A DNA stretch of 50,849 nucleotides from Magnetovibrio sp. (GCA_028281525.1 JANQJR010000031.1:1-50849); one strand, 5' to 3'. Counted from the first letter of the stretch, positions 40,988 through 49,999 are shown. Numbers and translations are program-made. The notes: generated from the letters alone by a model not told the origin.

Positions 40988-41884
40988 TCACTCCGCGGCC
41001 TGAGGCGTACCAGGTGATGTCCCAAGGGGACCCACATGGCCTTGGGCGCGTCGCTCTTCGCAATAATCGGTGTCGGAACACACGAACATTCGCCGACCCT
41101 TGTCATCCATGACCACTTCGTCCAGGTAGCTATCCTCCGCCCCGCACAGTGCGCAGCAGTCGTCCCATTTCTGCACTTCGAACGGATGATCGTCGAAGTC
41201 CAGGCTCTTGACGTCGGTGTAGGGCGGCACGGCGTAGATGCGCTTTTCGCGGCCAGCACCGAACAGCTGCAGCGCCGGCATATTATCCATTTTCGGATTG
41301 TCGAACTTCGGAATCGGCGAGGGCCGCATCAAATAGCGCCCGTTGACCAGCACCGGATAATCGTAGGCCGTGGCGATACGTCCGAACCGCGCGATGTCTT
41401 CGTACAGCTTGACGTGCATGATGCCGTACTCTTCAAGCGCGTGCATCTTGCGGGTTTCGGTTTCGCGCGGCTCCAACCAGCGCAACGGTTCGGGGATCGG
41501 CACCTGATAGACCAATATCTGACCTTCCTTGAGCGCACGTTCCGGAATGCGGTGGCGGGTCTGGATCAAAGACGCATCCTCCGTCTTTTCCGTGGTGTCG
41601 ACCCCGGCGGTGCGCGCGAAGAAACGGCGGATGGAGACGGCGTTGGTGGTGTCGTCCGCACCCTGGTCGATGACCTTGAGTGTATCGTCCGCGCTAATCA
41701 CACTGGCGGTGATCTGAATGCCACCGGTACCCCAGCCGTAGGGGAGCGGCATTTCACGCGATCCAAACGGCACCTGATAACCCGGCACCGCCACGGCCTT
41801 CAAAATCGCGCGGCGGATCATGCGCTTGGTCTGCTCGTCCAAGTAGGCGAAGTTGTAGCCTTCAAGGGTTTCAGTCGCGGACAT
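40988..41884 (-). CDS. phnJ: C-P lyase radical SAM enzyme PhnJ
   Basis: A 298-residue PhnJ, the iron-sulfur, S-adenosylmethionine-dependent enzyme that breaks the carbon-phosphorus bond. The cysteines fit the known pattern: C244-x2-C247-x21-C269 hold the cluster, and C275, 5 residues later, matches the thiyl-forming Cys272 of E. coli. The N-terminus (GYNFAYLDEQTKRMIRRAILKA) and PLPYGWGTGGIQ are diagnostic. It begins 3 bp after phnI. The C-terminus ends GTSPGTPQAAE. Confidence 0.97.
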   Translation of the reverse strand: MSATETLEGYNFAYLDEQTKRMIRRAILKAVAVPGYQVPFGSREMPLPYGWGTGGIQITASVISADDTLKVIDQGADDTTNAVSIRRFFARTAGVDTTEKTEDASLIQTRHRIPERALKEGQILVYQVPIPEPLRWLEPRETETRKMHALEEYGIMHVKLYEDIARFGRIATAYDYPVLVNGRYLMRPSPIPKFDNPKMDNMPALQLFGAGREKRIYAVPPYTDVKSLDFDDHPFEVQKWDDCCALCGAEDSYLDEVVMDDKGRRMFVCSDTDYCEERRAQGHVGPLGTSPGTPQAAE

Positions 41885-41887
41885 CTG

Positions 41888-42988
41888 TTATTCCCCTGCC
41901 TTAAGCATCTGTTGTTGCTCGATTTGCTCCTTGCGTAGATTTCGCACCATTTCCAATTCGCCCTGGAAATCGACGTAGTGCGGCAGCTTCAAGTGCTGCA
42001 CGAAACCCGATGCCTCGACGTTGTCGGAGTGGTAAAGCACGAACTCTTCATCCTGCGCGGGGGCCACGACCTCTTCGCCCAACTCCTTGGCGCGCATGGC
42101 GCGATCCACCAAGGCCATGGCCATGGCTTTGCGTTCGCCATGACCGAAGGTCAAACCATAACCGCGGGTGAACTGCGGCGGCTGGGTGGCGGAGCCTTTG
42201 AACTGGTTGATCATCTCGCATTCGGTCACGGTGATTTCACCGATCACGACGGGAAAGCCTAAGTCTTCCGGCACGATTTCCACTTCCACTTCGCCCATGC
42301 GAATTTCACCCGCGAACGGGTGCGTGATGCCGTAGCCACGCTGGGTCGAGTAGCCCATGGACAGCAAGAAGCCTTCATCCCCACGCGCCAAATTCTGCAG
42401 GCGTGCATCACGCCCGGCGGGAAAGTCCAAAGGTTCGCGCGTGAGATCCACAACCGGCGCATCTTCGTCATCAGGGCGTTCCTGTTCGATCAAGCCCTCG
42501 TGGTTGAGGATAGTGGTCACCCGCGGCAAATCCGCGTCCGGGTCAGCGTTTTGGTCCTGTTCGGCCTGGGTCTCGTTGCCGTCGTCCATCAAGGAAAAGT
42601 CGAGTAGGCGGTGAGTGTAGTCAAACGTCGGCCCCAACATCTGACCGCCCGGCAAGTCTTTGTACGTGGAGGAAATCCGGCGGCGCGCTTTCATGTTGGT
42701 GGTATCGATGGGTTCCGACATGGCGAAGCGCGGCAACGTGGTGCGAAACGCGCGCAGCAGGAAGATCGCCTCCATCAGATCGCCGCGCGCCTGCTTGATC
42801 GCCAACGCAGCCAGATCCCGGTCATAGAGCGAGCCTTCGGTCATGACCCGGTCCACCGCCAAGGTCATTTGCGACTTGATCTGGGCAATGGTCAGTTCCG
42901 GCACTTGCCTGTCGCCGCGTCGCTCTTCGGCCAGCAGGCGGTGTGCGTTTTCGATGGCTTTTTCGCCCCCTTTGACGGCAACGTACAT
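41888..42988 (-). CDS. phnI: C-P lyase core subunit PhnI
   Basis: A 366-residue PhnI, the nucleosidase subunit of the C-P lyase core that, with PhnG/H/L, displaces adenine from ATP by the phosphonate. Recognisable parts are the start MYVAVKGGEKAIENAH, LLRAFRTTLPR, LARGDEGFLLSMGYSTQRGYG and SHGERKAMAMALVDRAM-like C-terminus (GHGERKAMAMALVDRAMRA). It follows phnH by 4 bp with a GGAGGG Shine-Dalgarno. An acidic insert (about residues 140-165; ETQAEQDQNADPDADL) may be longer than in E. coli. Confidence 0.96.
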   Translation of the reverse strand: MYVAVKGGEKAIENAHRLLAEERRGDRQVPELTIAQIKSQMTLAVDRVMTEGSLYDRDLAALAIKQARGDLMEAIFLLRAFRTTLPRFAMSEPIDTTNMKARRRISSTYKDLPGGQMLGPTFDYTHRLLDFSLMDDGNETQAEQDQNADPDADLPRVTTILNHEGLIEQERPDDEDAPVVDLTREPLDFPAGRDARLQNLARGDEGFLLSMGYSTQRGYGITHPFAGEIRMGEVEVEIVPEDLGFPVVIGEITVTECEMINQFKGSATQPPQFTRGYGLTFGHGERKAMAMALVDRAMRAKELGEEVVAPAQDEEFVLYHSDNVEASGFVQHLKLPHYVDFQGELEMVRNLRKEQIEQQQMLKAGE

Positions 42989-42992
42989 AACT

Positions 42993-43610
42993 TTAGCCCT
43001 CCACCTGCGTGGTGCGCGGCAGACACACGATGTGTTCGTCCACGCTTAAGATCAGATCGACACCCCGGGGAAACAGTGCGTTGTTCGCGCGCACCGCATC
43101 CCAAAACGCACTGCTCACGCCGTCGACACCCAATGTACGCGTGGTTTCAATGCCGGGACCCGAAAGCGTCAAACCGCCGTCTTGCGTCAAGGCATTCACC
43201 TGCACGATCAAGGTGGTGGACATTTCGGGACGTTCGTCCGTGCCGGGACTGAAGCGGCTGAAGCCGGTGAGCGCCGCCGCATCGGAAATCAGCGCAGTGC
43301 GCGCTTCCATCGGATCTTGGGTCACCGGACACCCGCAATGAAAGCGCAGATAGTTCATCGCTTCGCCGTTCGATGCGATTTCACTGTCGGCCCACAACGG
43401 CGTTTCGAAGTCCACCAGACTCAGACAGATCGCAGCGGTGGATTTGTTCAGGGGCTGCGGTGCATCGTCCAAATCCTGGATCCGCACGATTTTGCCCGGA
43501 TGGGACATGGCGTCGAGAACTTGGCGGAACACCCGCTGGCTGCCTTGCACGGGATCGTCAAAGCCCGTCATGGGGATAACCGACGATGGGTCCATGTGAA
43601 CCGTTTCCAT
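42993..43610 (-). CDS. phnH: C-P lyase core subunit PhnH
   Basis: A 205-residue PhnH, the pseudo-PLP-fold subunit of the PhnGHIJ core. The family start GFDDPVQGSQRVFRQVLDAMSHPGKI and the CLSLVDFETPLW segment are clear, as are GPGIETTRTLGVDG and ALFPRGVDLIL near the C-terminus. It is not known to be catalytic alone. It starts 14 bp after phnG, with GGGAGAG upstream of the ATG at 43610. Confidence 0.95.
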   Translation of the reverse strand: METVHMDPSSVIPMTGFDDPVQGSQRVFRQVLDAMSHPGKIVRIQDLDDAPQPLNKSTAAICLSLVDFETPLWADSEIASNGEAMNYLRFHCGCPVTQDPMEARTALISDAAALTGFSRFSPGTDERPEMSTTLIVQVNALTQDGGLTLSGPGIETTRTLGVDGVSSAFWDAVRANNALFPRGVDLILSVDEHIVCLPRTTQVEG

Positions 43611-43624
43611 CTTCTCGCTCTCCC

Positions 43625-44119
43625 TCAGTCTTCGCCACGCACCATGGTGAAGAAATCCACCTTGGTGGCCGCAGCCTTGCGTGTGTTTTGCGTGCGTTTT
43701 TCTTCGATGGCCGCCCGCACCGGTTCAAGCAGATCGCGGTTCAACTGATCGCGACGTTCCGGGTTTTGCAAAAGCGCATCGAACAAGGCCACCAATTCGG
43801 CATGGCGATGGTCACGCCCCGCGACATAGGACTGTCCCATCCGTCCGTCAGCGGTGCGCACCACACAACGCGTCACCGTCATTTCGCCTAAGTTGAAACG
43901 CCCGCCTTCGCCGCCGGCCCGCGCCCGGACCATGACCATGCCGGTTTCCGGCGCACGCAACATGCCGTATTCGGGGCGCTCGGACAGATCTTGCCAAACC
44001 TGTTCCAAAGTGGTCTTGGACGCGCGTGCCAACAGGCCCATCCAGGCCTGGCGGTCCTTGTTCTGGTCGAAAAACCCCGGTTGCTGTTGTTGGCTGCAGG
44101 GGGACTTGACGGAAGACAT
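43625..44119 (-). CDS. phnG: C-P lyase core subunit PhnG
   Basis: A 164-residue PhnG. The conserved middle (RQAWMGLLARASKTTLEQVW, PETGMVMVRARAGGEGGRFNLGEMTVTRC, GRDHRHAELVALFDALLQ) is typical. It is the first gene of the phnG-H-I-J-K-L-M2-DUF1045 operon. AGGAG lies 6 bp before the ATG at 44119; an ATG at 44125 is directly against the Shine-Dalgarno and is unlikely. An N-terminal tail of about 25 residues (QQQQPGFFDQ) precedes the family domain. Confidence 0.95.
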   Translation of the reverse strand: MSSVKSPCSQQQQPGFFDQNKDRQAWMGLLARASKTTLEQVWQDLSERPEYGMLRAPETGMVMVRARAGGEGGRFNLGEMTVTRCVVRTADGRMGQSYVAGRDHRHAELVALFDALLQNPERRDQLNRDLLEPVRAAIEEKRTQNTRKAAATKVDFFTMVRGED

Positions 44120-44139
44120 GGACATCTCCTATATTTGTA

Positions 44140-44157
44140 TAGACATCTATATGTCTA
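44140..44157. promoter_or_regulatory. Palindromic PhnF operator candidate between phnG and phnF
   Basis: TAGACAT (44140-44146) and ATGTCTA (44151-44157) form a perfect dyad around CTAT. It lies 21 bp upstream of the phnG start and 94 bp upstream of phnF. GntR/HutC regulators of phosphonate genes often bind TAGAC/GTCTA-type dyads, such as the TGGTATAGACCA sites of mycobacterial PhnF. Repression of phnG and phnF by PhnF here is inference. Confidence 0.72.
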
Positions 44158-44250
44158 ATGGCTTATTTAACCCTTCAAACGGCTTTCGTCAAAGGCCGAA
44201 TGTTGAAGTTTTTGTAACGTCTCAAACTTTGAATCGGCCCTAAGGAGCGG

Positions 44251-44985
44251 ATGATGAACGAAGCGGGCATCGAACGCGGCAAAGGCATCGCGCTGTGGCG
44301 GCAAATCCGCGAAGACTTGAAGCAGGACATTCTGTCGGGCGAGATTCAACCCGGTGAAATGCTGCCCACCGAGCAAGCGCTGGCGAAACATTTCCAGGTC
44401 AACCGACATACGGTGCGCCGCGCCATCGCGTCTCTTTCCGAGGACGGCCTGGTCACCGCGCGTCAAGGCCATGGCACTTATGTTCCCGAGGCGGTGATCG
44501 ATTACGCGGTCAAAAAACGTACGCGTTTCAGCGAAGCGGTCAGTGCGCAAAGTCGTGTGCCCACCGCAATCCTGGCCAGCGCCGACATATTTCCCAGCAC
44601 GCCGAAGATCGCCAAGGCATTGGGTATCCGGCGCGGCGTCAAGGTCGTTCGTATCCGTACCGTGGGACAGGCCGACGGCCGCCCGTTGAGTTTGGCGGAT
44701 CACCACTTCGTCTACAGCCGCTTTCCGGGGATGGAAGAAGCCTTCCGCAAAACCGGCTCGATTTCCGCAGCGCTCAAGACTTTCGGCGTCACCGATTACG
44801 CGCGCCAATCCACGCGCGTCACCGCGCGGCTGGCGGGTCGGGAAGAAGCGGAACTGCTGCAACAACCGCAAACCCGCCCGGTGCTGATGACCGAAAGCAT
44901 CAACATCACGCCCGACGGCGCGCCACTGGAATACGGCCGCACCCTGTTCGCGGGCGACCGCGTGCAGATGGTGTTTGAAACCTGA
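44251..44985 (+). CDS. phnF: Phosphonate operon regulator PhnF (GntR/HutC family)
   Basis: A 244-residue GntR-family regulator. An N-terminal winged HTH (about residues 12-75; GIALWRQIREDLKQDI, MLPTEQALAKHFQVNRHTVRRAIASL, GLVTARQGHGTYV) is joined to a C-terminal UTRA ligand domain (about 95-240). PhnF proteins repress phosphonate genes. It is divergent from phnG, with a palindrome in the 131-bp gap, and convergent with phnM3. ATG at 44251. Confidence 0.93.
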   Translation: MMNEAGIERGKGIALWRQIREDLKQDILSGEIQPGEMLPTEQALAKHFQVNRHTVRRAIASLSEDGLVTARQGHGTYVPEAVIDYAVKKRTRFSEAVSAQSRVPTAILASADIFPSTPKIAKALGIRRGVKVVRIRTVGQADGRPLSLADHHFVYSRFPGMEEAFRKTGSISAALKTFGVTDYARQSTRVTARLAGREEAELLQQPQTRPVLMTESINITPDGAPLEYGRTLFAGDRVQMVFET

Positions 44986-45071
44986 ACCCGTCACGGTCCC
45001 GCTCCCCTCTTGTATTTTTATCGCGGACCAGTGTTTTTAGGCGGCTAAGCGCCGCCAGCGAACGCGCCCTT

Positions 45072-46229
45072 TCAGGCGCACATGCGATACCCCGCATCGA
45101 TCATGTGTACAGGCTTGCCACCGACGAAGGTCGCAACCGCACGCGGGCATCCGGGAATTGAATCATCGACCACCACCACATCGGCGCGTTGCCCTGTGCG
45201 GATCACGCCCCGGTCCGCCAAGCCCGCGGCCTGGGCGGGGTTCTTGGACACCATATGCCACGCGGTTGCGAAATCGGTTACACCATTAGCGGCCAGCTTG
45301 AAGGGGGCTTGCAGCAACGACGGATAATAATAATCCGACGTCAGAATGGAGCAGAGCCCCTGCCCCGCAGCCGTGCTGGCGCACAGGCGGTTGCAATGGC
45401 TGCCGCCGCGCAACACGTTGGGCGCGCCCATGATTACGGGATCGTCGTTGTCGATGGAAAACCGGGCGGTTTCCGCATTGACCGGAAATTCGCAGATGCC
45501 AACACCCAGCTTATGATAACCGGCACGCATTTGCGGCGATTCGTCGTCGTGGGATGCGCACGGAATGTCGAACTTGACGGCGAGTTGCGCCAACCATTCG
45601 ATTTTCGCCGGAACGTCCGCTTCGCGCGCCGCGACCTCATCGACCAAGCTGATGAAGGCATCGGGAGAGAACCCCGCACGATCGGCGTACTTGGCAACCT
45701 TTTGTGGATTGACCAGAGCTTTCCTGATCATGTCCAGATGGTCGTTGAACGCCAACAAATCGACACGTCCGGTTTCCATCCATTCGGCCACATCATCCGC
45801 ACCGGGCGTGTTGTAGGTTTCCCAGCGCAGATGCACGCGGGTATCACAGGCCAAGCGGTCGCGGATGGCATCCAGCGCTTCGAGCAACGCCAACGCCGTG
45901 TCCCGTCCGCGCAATCCCGGTTCCCAAGAATACGTGATGCCGTGATACGCCGTGGCGATCCCGTTGGACACCATCTGGCGGTCCGTTTCCTGCAACGCCA
46001 GTTCCAGCGGGAAATGCACACCCGGGCGCGGCATAATCTGGCGTTCGAACGCGTCACCGTGCAGATCGACGATCGCCGGCAAGATCAAATGGCCGCGCAC
46101 GTTCCACGCACCCTTTTGGCGCGTCGCCGGTTCACCGAGAGCACCGATCAAACCGCCTTCGATGTGCACCGTGGTCTCGTGAATGGCGCCGTCGTCCAGC
46201 AGCACGCGGCCACCGGTCAATGAGAGCAT
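45072..46229 (-). CDS. PhnM-like amidohydrolase, copy 3, divergent
   Basis: A 385-residue amidohydrolase related to PhnM. Instead of the usual HTDN, its metal motif is LILPAIVDLHGDAFERQIMPRPGVHF, and it has YHGITYSWEPGLRG and LRWETYNTPGADD, which the other two copies lack. Later conserved sites (SHDDESPQMRAG, GSHCNRLCAS, LTSDYYYPS, GQRADVVVVD) remain, so it is probably active but may have another substrate. The start is uncertain: a Shine-Dalgarno (GGAGAGAG) favours the ATGs at 46232/46229 over 46244. A Pho-box-like array lies directly upstream, so it may be transcribed separately from phnE. Confidence 0.85.
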   Translation of the reverse strand: MLSLTGGRVLLDDGAIHETTVHIEGGLIGALGEPATRQKGAWNVRGHLILPAIVDLHGDAFERQIMPRPGVHFPLELALQETDRQMVSNGIATAYHGITYSWEPGLRGRDTALALLEALDAIRDRLACDTRVHLRWETYNTPGADDVAEWMETGRVDLLAFNDHLDMIRKALVNPQKVAKYADRAGFSPDAFISLVDEVAAREADVPAKIEWLAQLAVKFDIPCASHDDESPQMRAGYHKLGVGICEFPVNAETARFSIDNDDPVIMGAPNVLRGGSHCNRLCASTAAGQGLCSILTSDYYYPSLLQAPFKLAANGVTDFATAWHMVSKNPAQAAGLADRGVIRTGQRADVVVVDDSIPGCPRAVATFVGGKPVHMIDAGYRMCA

Positions 46230-46291
46230 CATCTCTCTCTCCATACTTTGAATCGCATCTTTCGACCCTACCGGTTCGCCGTAATTGAGAT

Positions 46292-46320
46292 GTGACGGGC
46301 AGGTGACAGATTGGTTACGA
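46292..46320 (-). promoter_or_regulatory. Pho box candidate upstream of phnM3
   Basis: GTGACGG (46292), GTGACAG (46303) and GTTACGA (46314) recur at exact 11-bp spacing. On the transcribed strand this reads CTGTCAC-CTGC-CCGTCAC, close to the PhoB consensus of CTGTCAT repeats. It lies 48-91 bp before the possible phnM3 starts. PhoB is encoded nearby. Confidence 0.72.
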
Positions 46321-46349
46321 ACCCGCCGCTACGAGTCCGGTACCGGTCA

Positions 46350-47171
46350 TCAGATGACCATCTTGCGCAAGCGCTGGGAAATCATATCGAGGATGCTCAC
46401 GCATACGATGATGATGATCATCAACGCCGCCGTTTCGGCATAATAGAAACCGCGGATGTATTCCCACAGCAGCATACCGACACCGCCCGCACCAACGATG
46501 CCCAGCACCGTCGCGGAACGCACATTGGATTCAAAACGGTACAGCGAATAGGAAATCCACAGCGGCAGAACCTGGGGGATCACACCGTAGATGACTTCCT
46601 GCAATTGGGTCGCGCCGGTGGCGCGCACGCCTTCGACCGGATGGGGGTCGATGGCTTCCACGGCTTCGGAAAAGAGTTTGGCGAGAATACCAGTGGTGTG
46701 AATCCACAACGCCAACACGCCCGCGAACGGACCCAGACCGACCGCCACGACGAACAGCATGGCGAACACCATTTCGTTGATGGCGCGCGCGGCGTCCATC
46801 AAGCGGCGCACCGGCTGGTACACCCAGGCGGGCGCGAGGTTTTCGGAAGAGAGAATGCCGAACGGAATGGCTGTGACCACGGACAGGGCGGTGCCCCAAA
46901 CGGCGATTTGGATGGTGATGATCATTTCATCCATATACATGCGCCATTCGGTGAAGTCGGGCGGGAAGAAGCCCGCCGCGAAAGAGCCCATGTTCGCGCC
47001 GTCCTCAATCAAATCCCAGGGGCGCATGTCCGCGCCTTCCCACGAATAGGCCAACAACAACGCGAAGATGCCCCACATGACGATATTGCCGAACGAGCGC
47101 TTCAAGTCGCGCGGGGGCAGCTCGGTAATATTGCCGGGAGCATGCGCCTCGGTGGCGGTCTGGGTGGTCAT
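46350..47171 (-). CDS. phnE: Phosphonate ABC transporter permease PhnE
   Basis: A 273-residue inner-membrane permease with about six hydrophobic helices. The cytoplasmic-loop EAA-type motif that contacts the ATPase is visible in [45 protein letters not shown]. It forms the channel of the PhnCDE importer. It lies 97 bp after phnD, a gap with a UUCG-capped hairpin, so expression may be lower than that of the binding protein. The N-terminus of about 30 residues is cytoplasmic. Confidence 0.94.
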   Translation of the reverse strand: MTTQTATEAHAPGNITELPPRDLKRSFGNIVMWGIFALLLAYSWEGADMRPWDLIEDGANMGSFAAGFFPPDFTEWRMYMDEMIITIQIAVWGTALSVVTAIPFGILSSENLAPAWVYQPVRRLMDAARAINEMVFAMLFVVAVGLGPFAGVLALWIHTTGILAKLFSEAVEAIDPHPVEGVRATGATQLQEVIYGVIPQVLPLWISYSLYRFESNVRSATVLGIVGAGGVGMLLWEYIRGFYYAETAALMIIIIVCVSILDMISQRLRKMVI

Positions 47172-47229
47172 GGGACGGTCTCCGATGGGAAAAGGATTTT
47201 ACGTATACAAAGGGGGCAGAAGAGAAAAC

Positions 47230-47254
47230 GGCACCGGGGCGAACCCCCGGCACC
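47230..47254 (-). terminator. UUCG-loop hairpin between phnD and phnE
   Basis: On the - strand, GGTGCCGGGGG and CCCCGGTGCC pair around a TTCG tetraloop (one bulged G, two G-U pairs), followed by GTTTTCTCTTC. It is probably a partial terminator or 3' stabiliser raising phnD mRNA relative to phnE. Confidence 0.68.
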
Positions 47255-47268
47255 GCACTTCCTGTGAC

Positions 47269-48276
47269 TTACTGGTGTTTCACCAGAACGTCGAGTTCAG
47301 CCAGTTGCGCGTCGATTTCCGCGATCCTTTTGGCCTTTTCGGCATCGGACATACCAGTGCTATTTTCGACTTTCAGCTTGTTCTTGTACAAAGCGAGCTG
47401 GCGGATCGGATACAGCTGGGTGTTGTTGCTTTCCATGAAGAAGCCCTGGCCATCGGAGATGTTGCGCAGGACTTGGGTGGCTTTTTCGGTGTCGCCCATG
47501 CGGCCATAGCCCAAGAAGAAAGCTTTGATCTTGGACTTCAGTTCCTTGGACATGTCCTTGCGATAGACCATCGGGTCGGACGGGATCAACGGCGAGGTCC
47601 AGATGACCTTGATCTTGGCGGCGGCTTCCGGCGCTTTCAACTTGGAACGGCCGATCTGTTCGGAATTGTTGGCCGCCACGTCAACCTGCATGTTGGCGGT
47701 GGCCATCAGGTTGGTTTCGTGGTTGGCGTTGCGCACAGTCTTGAAGCACTTCTTCGGATCGACGTCGTTCTTGGCGAACACGTAATAGGTCGGAACCAGG
47801 AAACCGGAGGTGGAGTTCGGATCGCCGATGCCGAAGTTCAAGGACTTATCGCAGGTGAAGATGTCTTCCAGCTTGTTGATGCCGCTGTTCTTCACGTTGG
47901 TGATGATATGGCTATAGTAGCCCTGTCTGCCGTCGGCCTTCGAGGTCTGGACGAACACTTCACCACCGGCGCGGTCGACGGCTTCCATGCCGGACTTGTT
48001 GCCGAACCAGGCGACGTGCACTTTGCCGAAGCGCATGGCTTCGATGACACCGGCGTAGTCAGGGGCGAAAAACGGCTTCACTTCCATGCCGACCGCTTTT
48101 TCCATGTCCTCCAACAACGGCAGCCACTGCGTTTTCAGGTTGGAGGTGGATTCGGTGGAGATGATACCGAAGTTGATGACTTCGGGATCTTTTTCCAGCG
48201 GCTTGTAGTCAGCCTTGGCGGCGCCTGCCACCATCACGGCTGCGGCCGAAACGGCCAACAGGGTCTTCTTCATCAT
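47269..48276 (-). CDS. phnD: Phosphonate ABC transporter substrate-binding protein PhnD
   Basis: A 335-residue periplasmic binding protein with a signal peptide (MKKTLLAVSAAAVMVAGAAKA, residues 2-22). The mature protein starts DYKPLEKDPEVINFGIISTEST. The family segments FFAPDYAGVIEAMRFGKVHVAWFGNKSGMEAVDRAGGEVF and TSGFLVPTYYVF line the ligand pocket. It captures phosphonates for PhnCE. It follows phnC by 65 bp. The C-terminus is Ala/Glu-rich and probably helical. Confidence 0.95.
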   Translation of the reverse strand: MMKKTLLAVSAAAVMVAGAAKADYKPLEKDPEVINFGIISTESTSNLKTQWLPLLEDMEKAVGMEVKPFFAPDYAGVIEAMRFGKVHVAWFGNKSGMEAVDRAGGEVFVQTSKADGRQGYYSHIITNVKNSGINKLEDIFTCDKSLNFGIGDPNSTSGFLVPTYYVFAKNDVDPKKCFKTVRNANHETNLMATANMQVDVAANNSEQIGRSKLKAPEAAAKIKVIWTSPLIPSDPMVYRKDMSKELKSKIKAFFLGYGRMGDTEKATQVLRNISDGQGFFMESNNTQLYPIRQLALYKNKLKVENSTGMSDAEKAKRIAEIDAQLAELDVLVKHQ

Positions 48277-48341
48277 GAACTTTCGCTCCTTAAAGTGTAA
48301 TGAGTGCCGGCCCTTCCGGCCCCCCTAACGATTGGTGGTCT

Positions 48342-49235
48342 TCAGGCCCTTCCCATTGCGGGTTCAGCTTCTTGGCTATAGCCCGATCCCGGATTGACGA
48401 CCGCGTCCGGTGATTCCACGACGATGGTTTCTTCAGCCGTGACATCGAGCGGCACCGGAATGTGCATATCGAGACTGCTGGAACCGTAAAGGTTTTGCAG
48501 AAATTCAATCGACAGGTCCTTGGACGCGCCGTCGTAATGTTTTTTACCGTCCTTAAGCGCCAAGGTGCGCGGGCAATATTTCAGCGCGAAATCGACCTGA
48601 TGCAGGGACACGACGACGGTCTTGCCGTCTTCCTTGTGGATGCGCGCCAGCGTTTCCATCACCTTGCGCGACGATTCCGGATCGAGCGAGGCGATCGGCT
48701 CGTCCGCCAGAATCACATCGGATTTTTGAACCAGGGCGCGGGCGATGGCGACGCGCTGCTGCTGGCCGCCGGATAGGGTCGAAGCGCGCTGGGTTGCGTA
48801 TTTGGCCATGCCGACGCGGTCCAGCGCGTTCATGGCTTCCAGTTTTTCCGCTTTGGTGAACAGCCCCAAGGAACCACGCCACGTCGGCACCCGGCCCAGT
48901 TTGCCCAATAAAACATTGGTCAGCACGCTCATGCGGCTGACCAAGTTGAACTGCTGAAAAATAACGCTGATATGCTGGCGGTGATGGCGCACACGGCGGG
49001 TGATCCTACCGTTCGCCTGCATGGTCTTGCCGAAGACCTCCACGGTGCCGCAATCGTGACCCTTGTCGCCCGGCATGAGGCCCGCAATGTGGCGGATCAA
49101 CGTGGATTTTCCGGAACCGGAAGCCCCGATCAATGCCACCATTTCGCCGCTGTACGCGGTGAAATCGATTTCATCCAGCGCCTTCGTGTTCTTGAAGGTC
49201 TTGCTCAGATTGGTGACATGAATGTAGGGGGTCAT
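48342..49235 (-). CDS. phnC: Phosphonate ABC transporter ATP-binding protein PhnC
   Basis: A 297-residue ABC ATPase. Walker A is [16 protein letters not shown], the signature is [15 protein letters not shown], and Walker B is [15 protein letters not shown], followed by the switch His in [11 protein letters not shown]. It powers PhnDE. A C-terminal tail of about 35 residues beyond the usual PhnC end ([16 protein letters not shown]...) is somewhat unusual. The ATG at 49235 is set by a strong GGAGGAACC Shine-Dalgarno; 49250 is less likely. It is first in the phnC-D-E order. Confidence 0.95.
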   Translation of the reverse strand: MTPYIHVTNLSKTFKNTKALDEIDFTAYSGEMVALIGASGSGKSTLIRHIAGLMPGDKGHDCGTVEVFGKTMQANGRITRRVRHHRQHISVIFQQFNLVSRMSVLTNVLLGKLGRVPTWRGSLGLFTKAEKLEAMNALDRVGMAKYATQRASTLSGGQQQRVAIARALVQKSDVILADEPIASLDPESSRKVMETLARIHKEDGKTVVVSLHQVDFALKYCPRTLALKDGKKHYDGASKDLSIEFLQNLYGSSSLDMHIPVPLDVTAEETIVVESPDAVVNPGSGYSQEAEPAMGRA

Positions 49236-49300
49236 GCACGGTTCCTCCATGAAACTCGAGGGACCGTAACCACGGTGGGTGACTCTTGTTTGTCACCTGC

Positions 49301-49329
49301 GTAACAGATGGATGAAGAACAAAAGACAA
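49301..49329 (-). promoter_or_regulatory. Weak Pho-box-like array upstream of phnC
   Basis: GTAACAG (49301), ATGAAGA (49312) and AAGACAA (49323) lie at 11-bp steps and each share 4-5 of 7 bases with ATGACAG, the reverse-strand Pho unit. A separate dyad, GGTGAC (49278-49283) and GTCACC (49292-49297), is adjacent. This 134-bp gap must carry the phnC promoter. Confidence 0.5.
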
Positions 49330-49369
49330 ATCGGCCATTTGTTCATAAGCCGTTTGTTCTACAGATAAT

Positions 49370-49999
49370 CTATAGATACTTGTTTGCAAACGCCGCCGCG
49401 CCCAGCGCGCGAAAATCCGCCAAACGTTCCTTAATCACGTGGTAAGGCCAATCCCACCACTTGAGCCGCGCCATCTTTTCACAGGTTTCATCGTCGAATC
49501 GCTTGCGCAGCGGTTTGCCGGGTACGCCAACGACGATGGTGAAAGGCTCGACATCCTTGGTCACCACCGCACCCGAACCGATCGCCACGCCGTCGCCGAT
49601 GGTGACGCCGGGCATAATGGTCACGCCGTGACCGATCCACACGTCGTTGCCGATGCTCACGGGCTGCTCGCGCCGCCAATCGAAGAAACCGCCGTCGTCT
49701 TCGCCCATATCGAACAAGGCGCTGCGGTAGGTAAAATGATGCAATGCCGCGCGTTCCACCGGATGATTGCCGGGGTTGATGCGCGCCGCCGCAGCGATGG
49801 AGCAGAACTTGCCGATGCGCGTATAAATGACGTCACCGTCATTGCATATATAGGAGTAGTCTCCCATACGCGTCTCGCAGAGCTTGGTACGTTCCCCCAC
49901 TTCGGTCCATGCGCCCAAAGAACAATCCTTCACGCTTGCCGTGGGATGGATGCAAGGCGTTTCGCCCAATTTGCGGGTAAATGCCGGCGCGCCGTCCAT
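49370..49999 (-). CDS. Hexapeptide-repeat acetyltransferase of phosphonate clusters
   Basis: A 209-residue left-handed beta-helix transferase of the chloramphenicol/xenobiotic acetyltransferase type. Hexapeptide repeats run through SVKDCSLGAWTEVGERT, IGNDVWIGHGVTIMPGVTIGDGVAIGSGAVVTKDV, with the catalytic-type His in NHPVERAALHHFTYRSA. Members of this family are regular partners of phn genes. The substrate is unknown; acetylating an aminoalkylphosphonate, as PhnO does, is a plausible parallel but PhnO is not homologous. It follows phoB by 29 bp in the same direction. Confidence 0.85.
   Translation of the reverse strand: MDGAPAFTRKLGETPCIHPTASVKDCSLGAWTEVGERTKLCETRMGDYSYICNDGDVIYTRIGKFCSIAAAARINPGNHPVERAALHHFTYRSALFDMGEDDGGFFDWRREQPVSIGNDVWIGHGVTIMPGVTIGDGVAIGSGAVVTKDVEPFTIVVGVPGKPLRKRFDDETCEKMARLKWWDWPYHVIKERLADFRALGAAAFANKYL

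Noticed and set aside
45040-45056. GGCGGC/GCCGCC hairpin as terminator for phnF
   Set aside because: Short stem with no U-tract on either strand after the stem; it may be incidental in a convergent gap.
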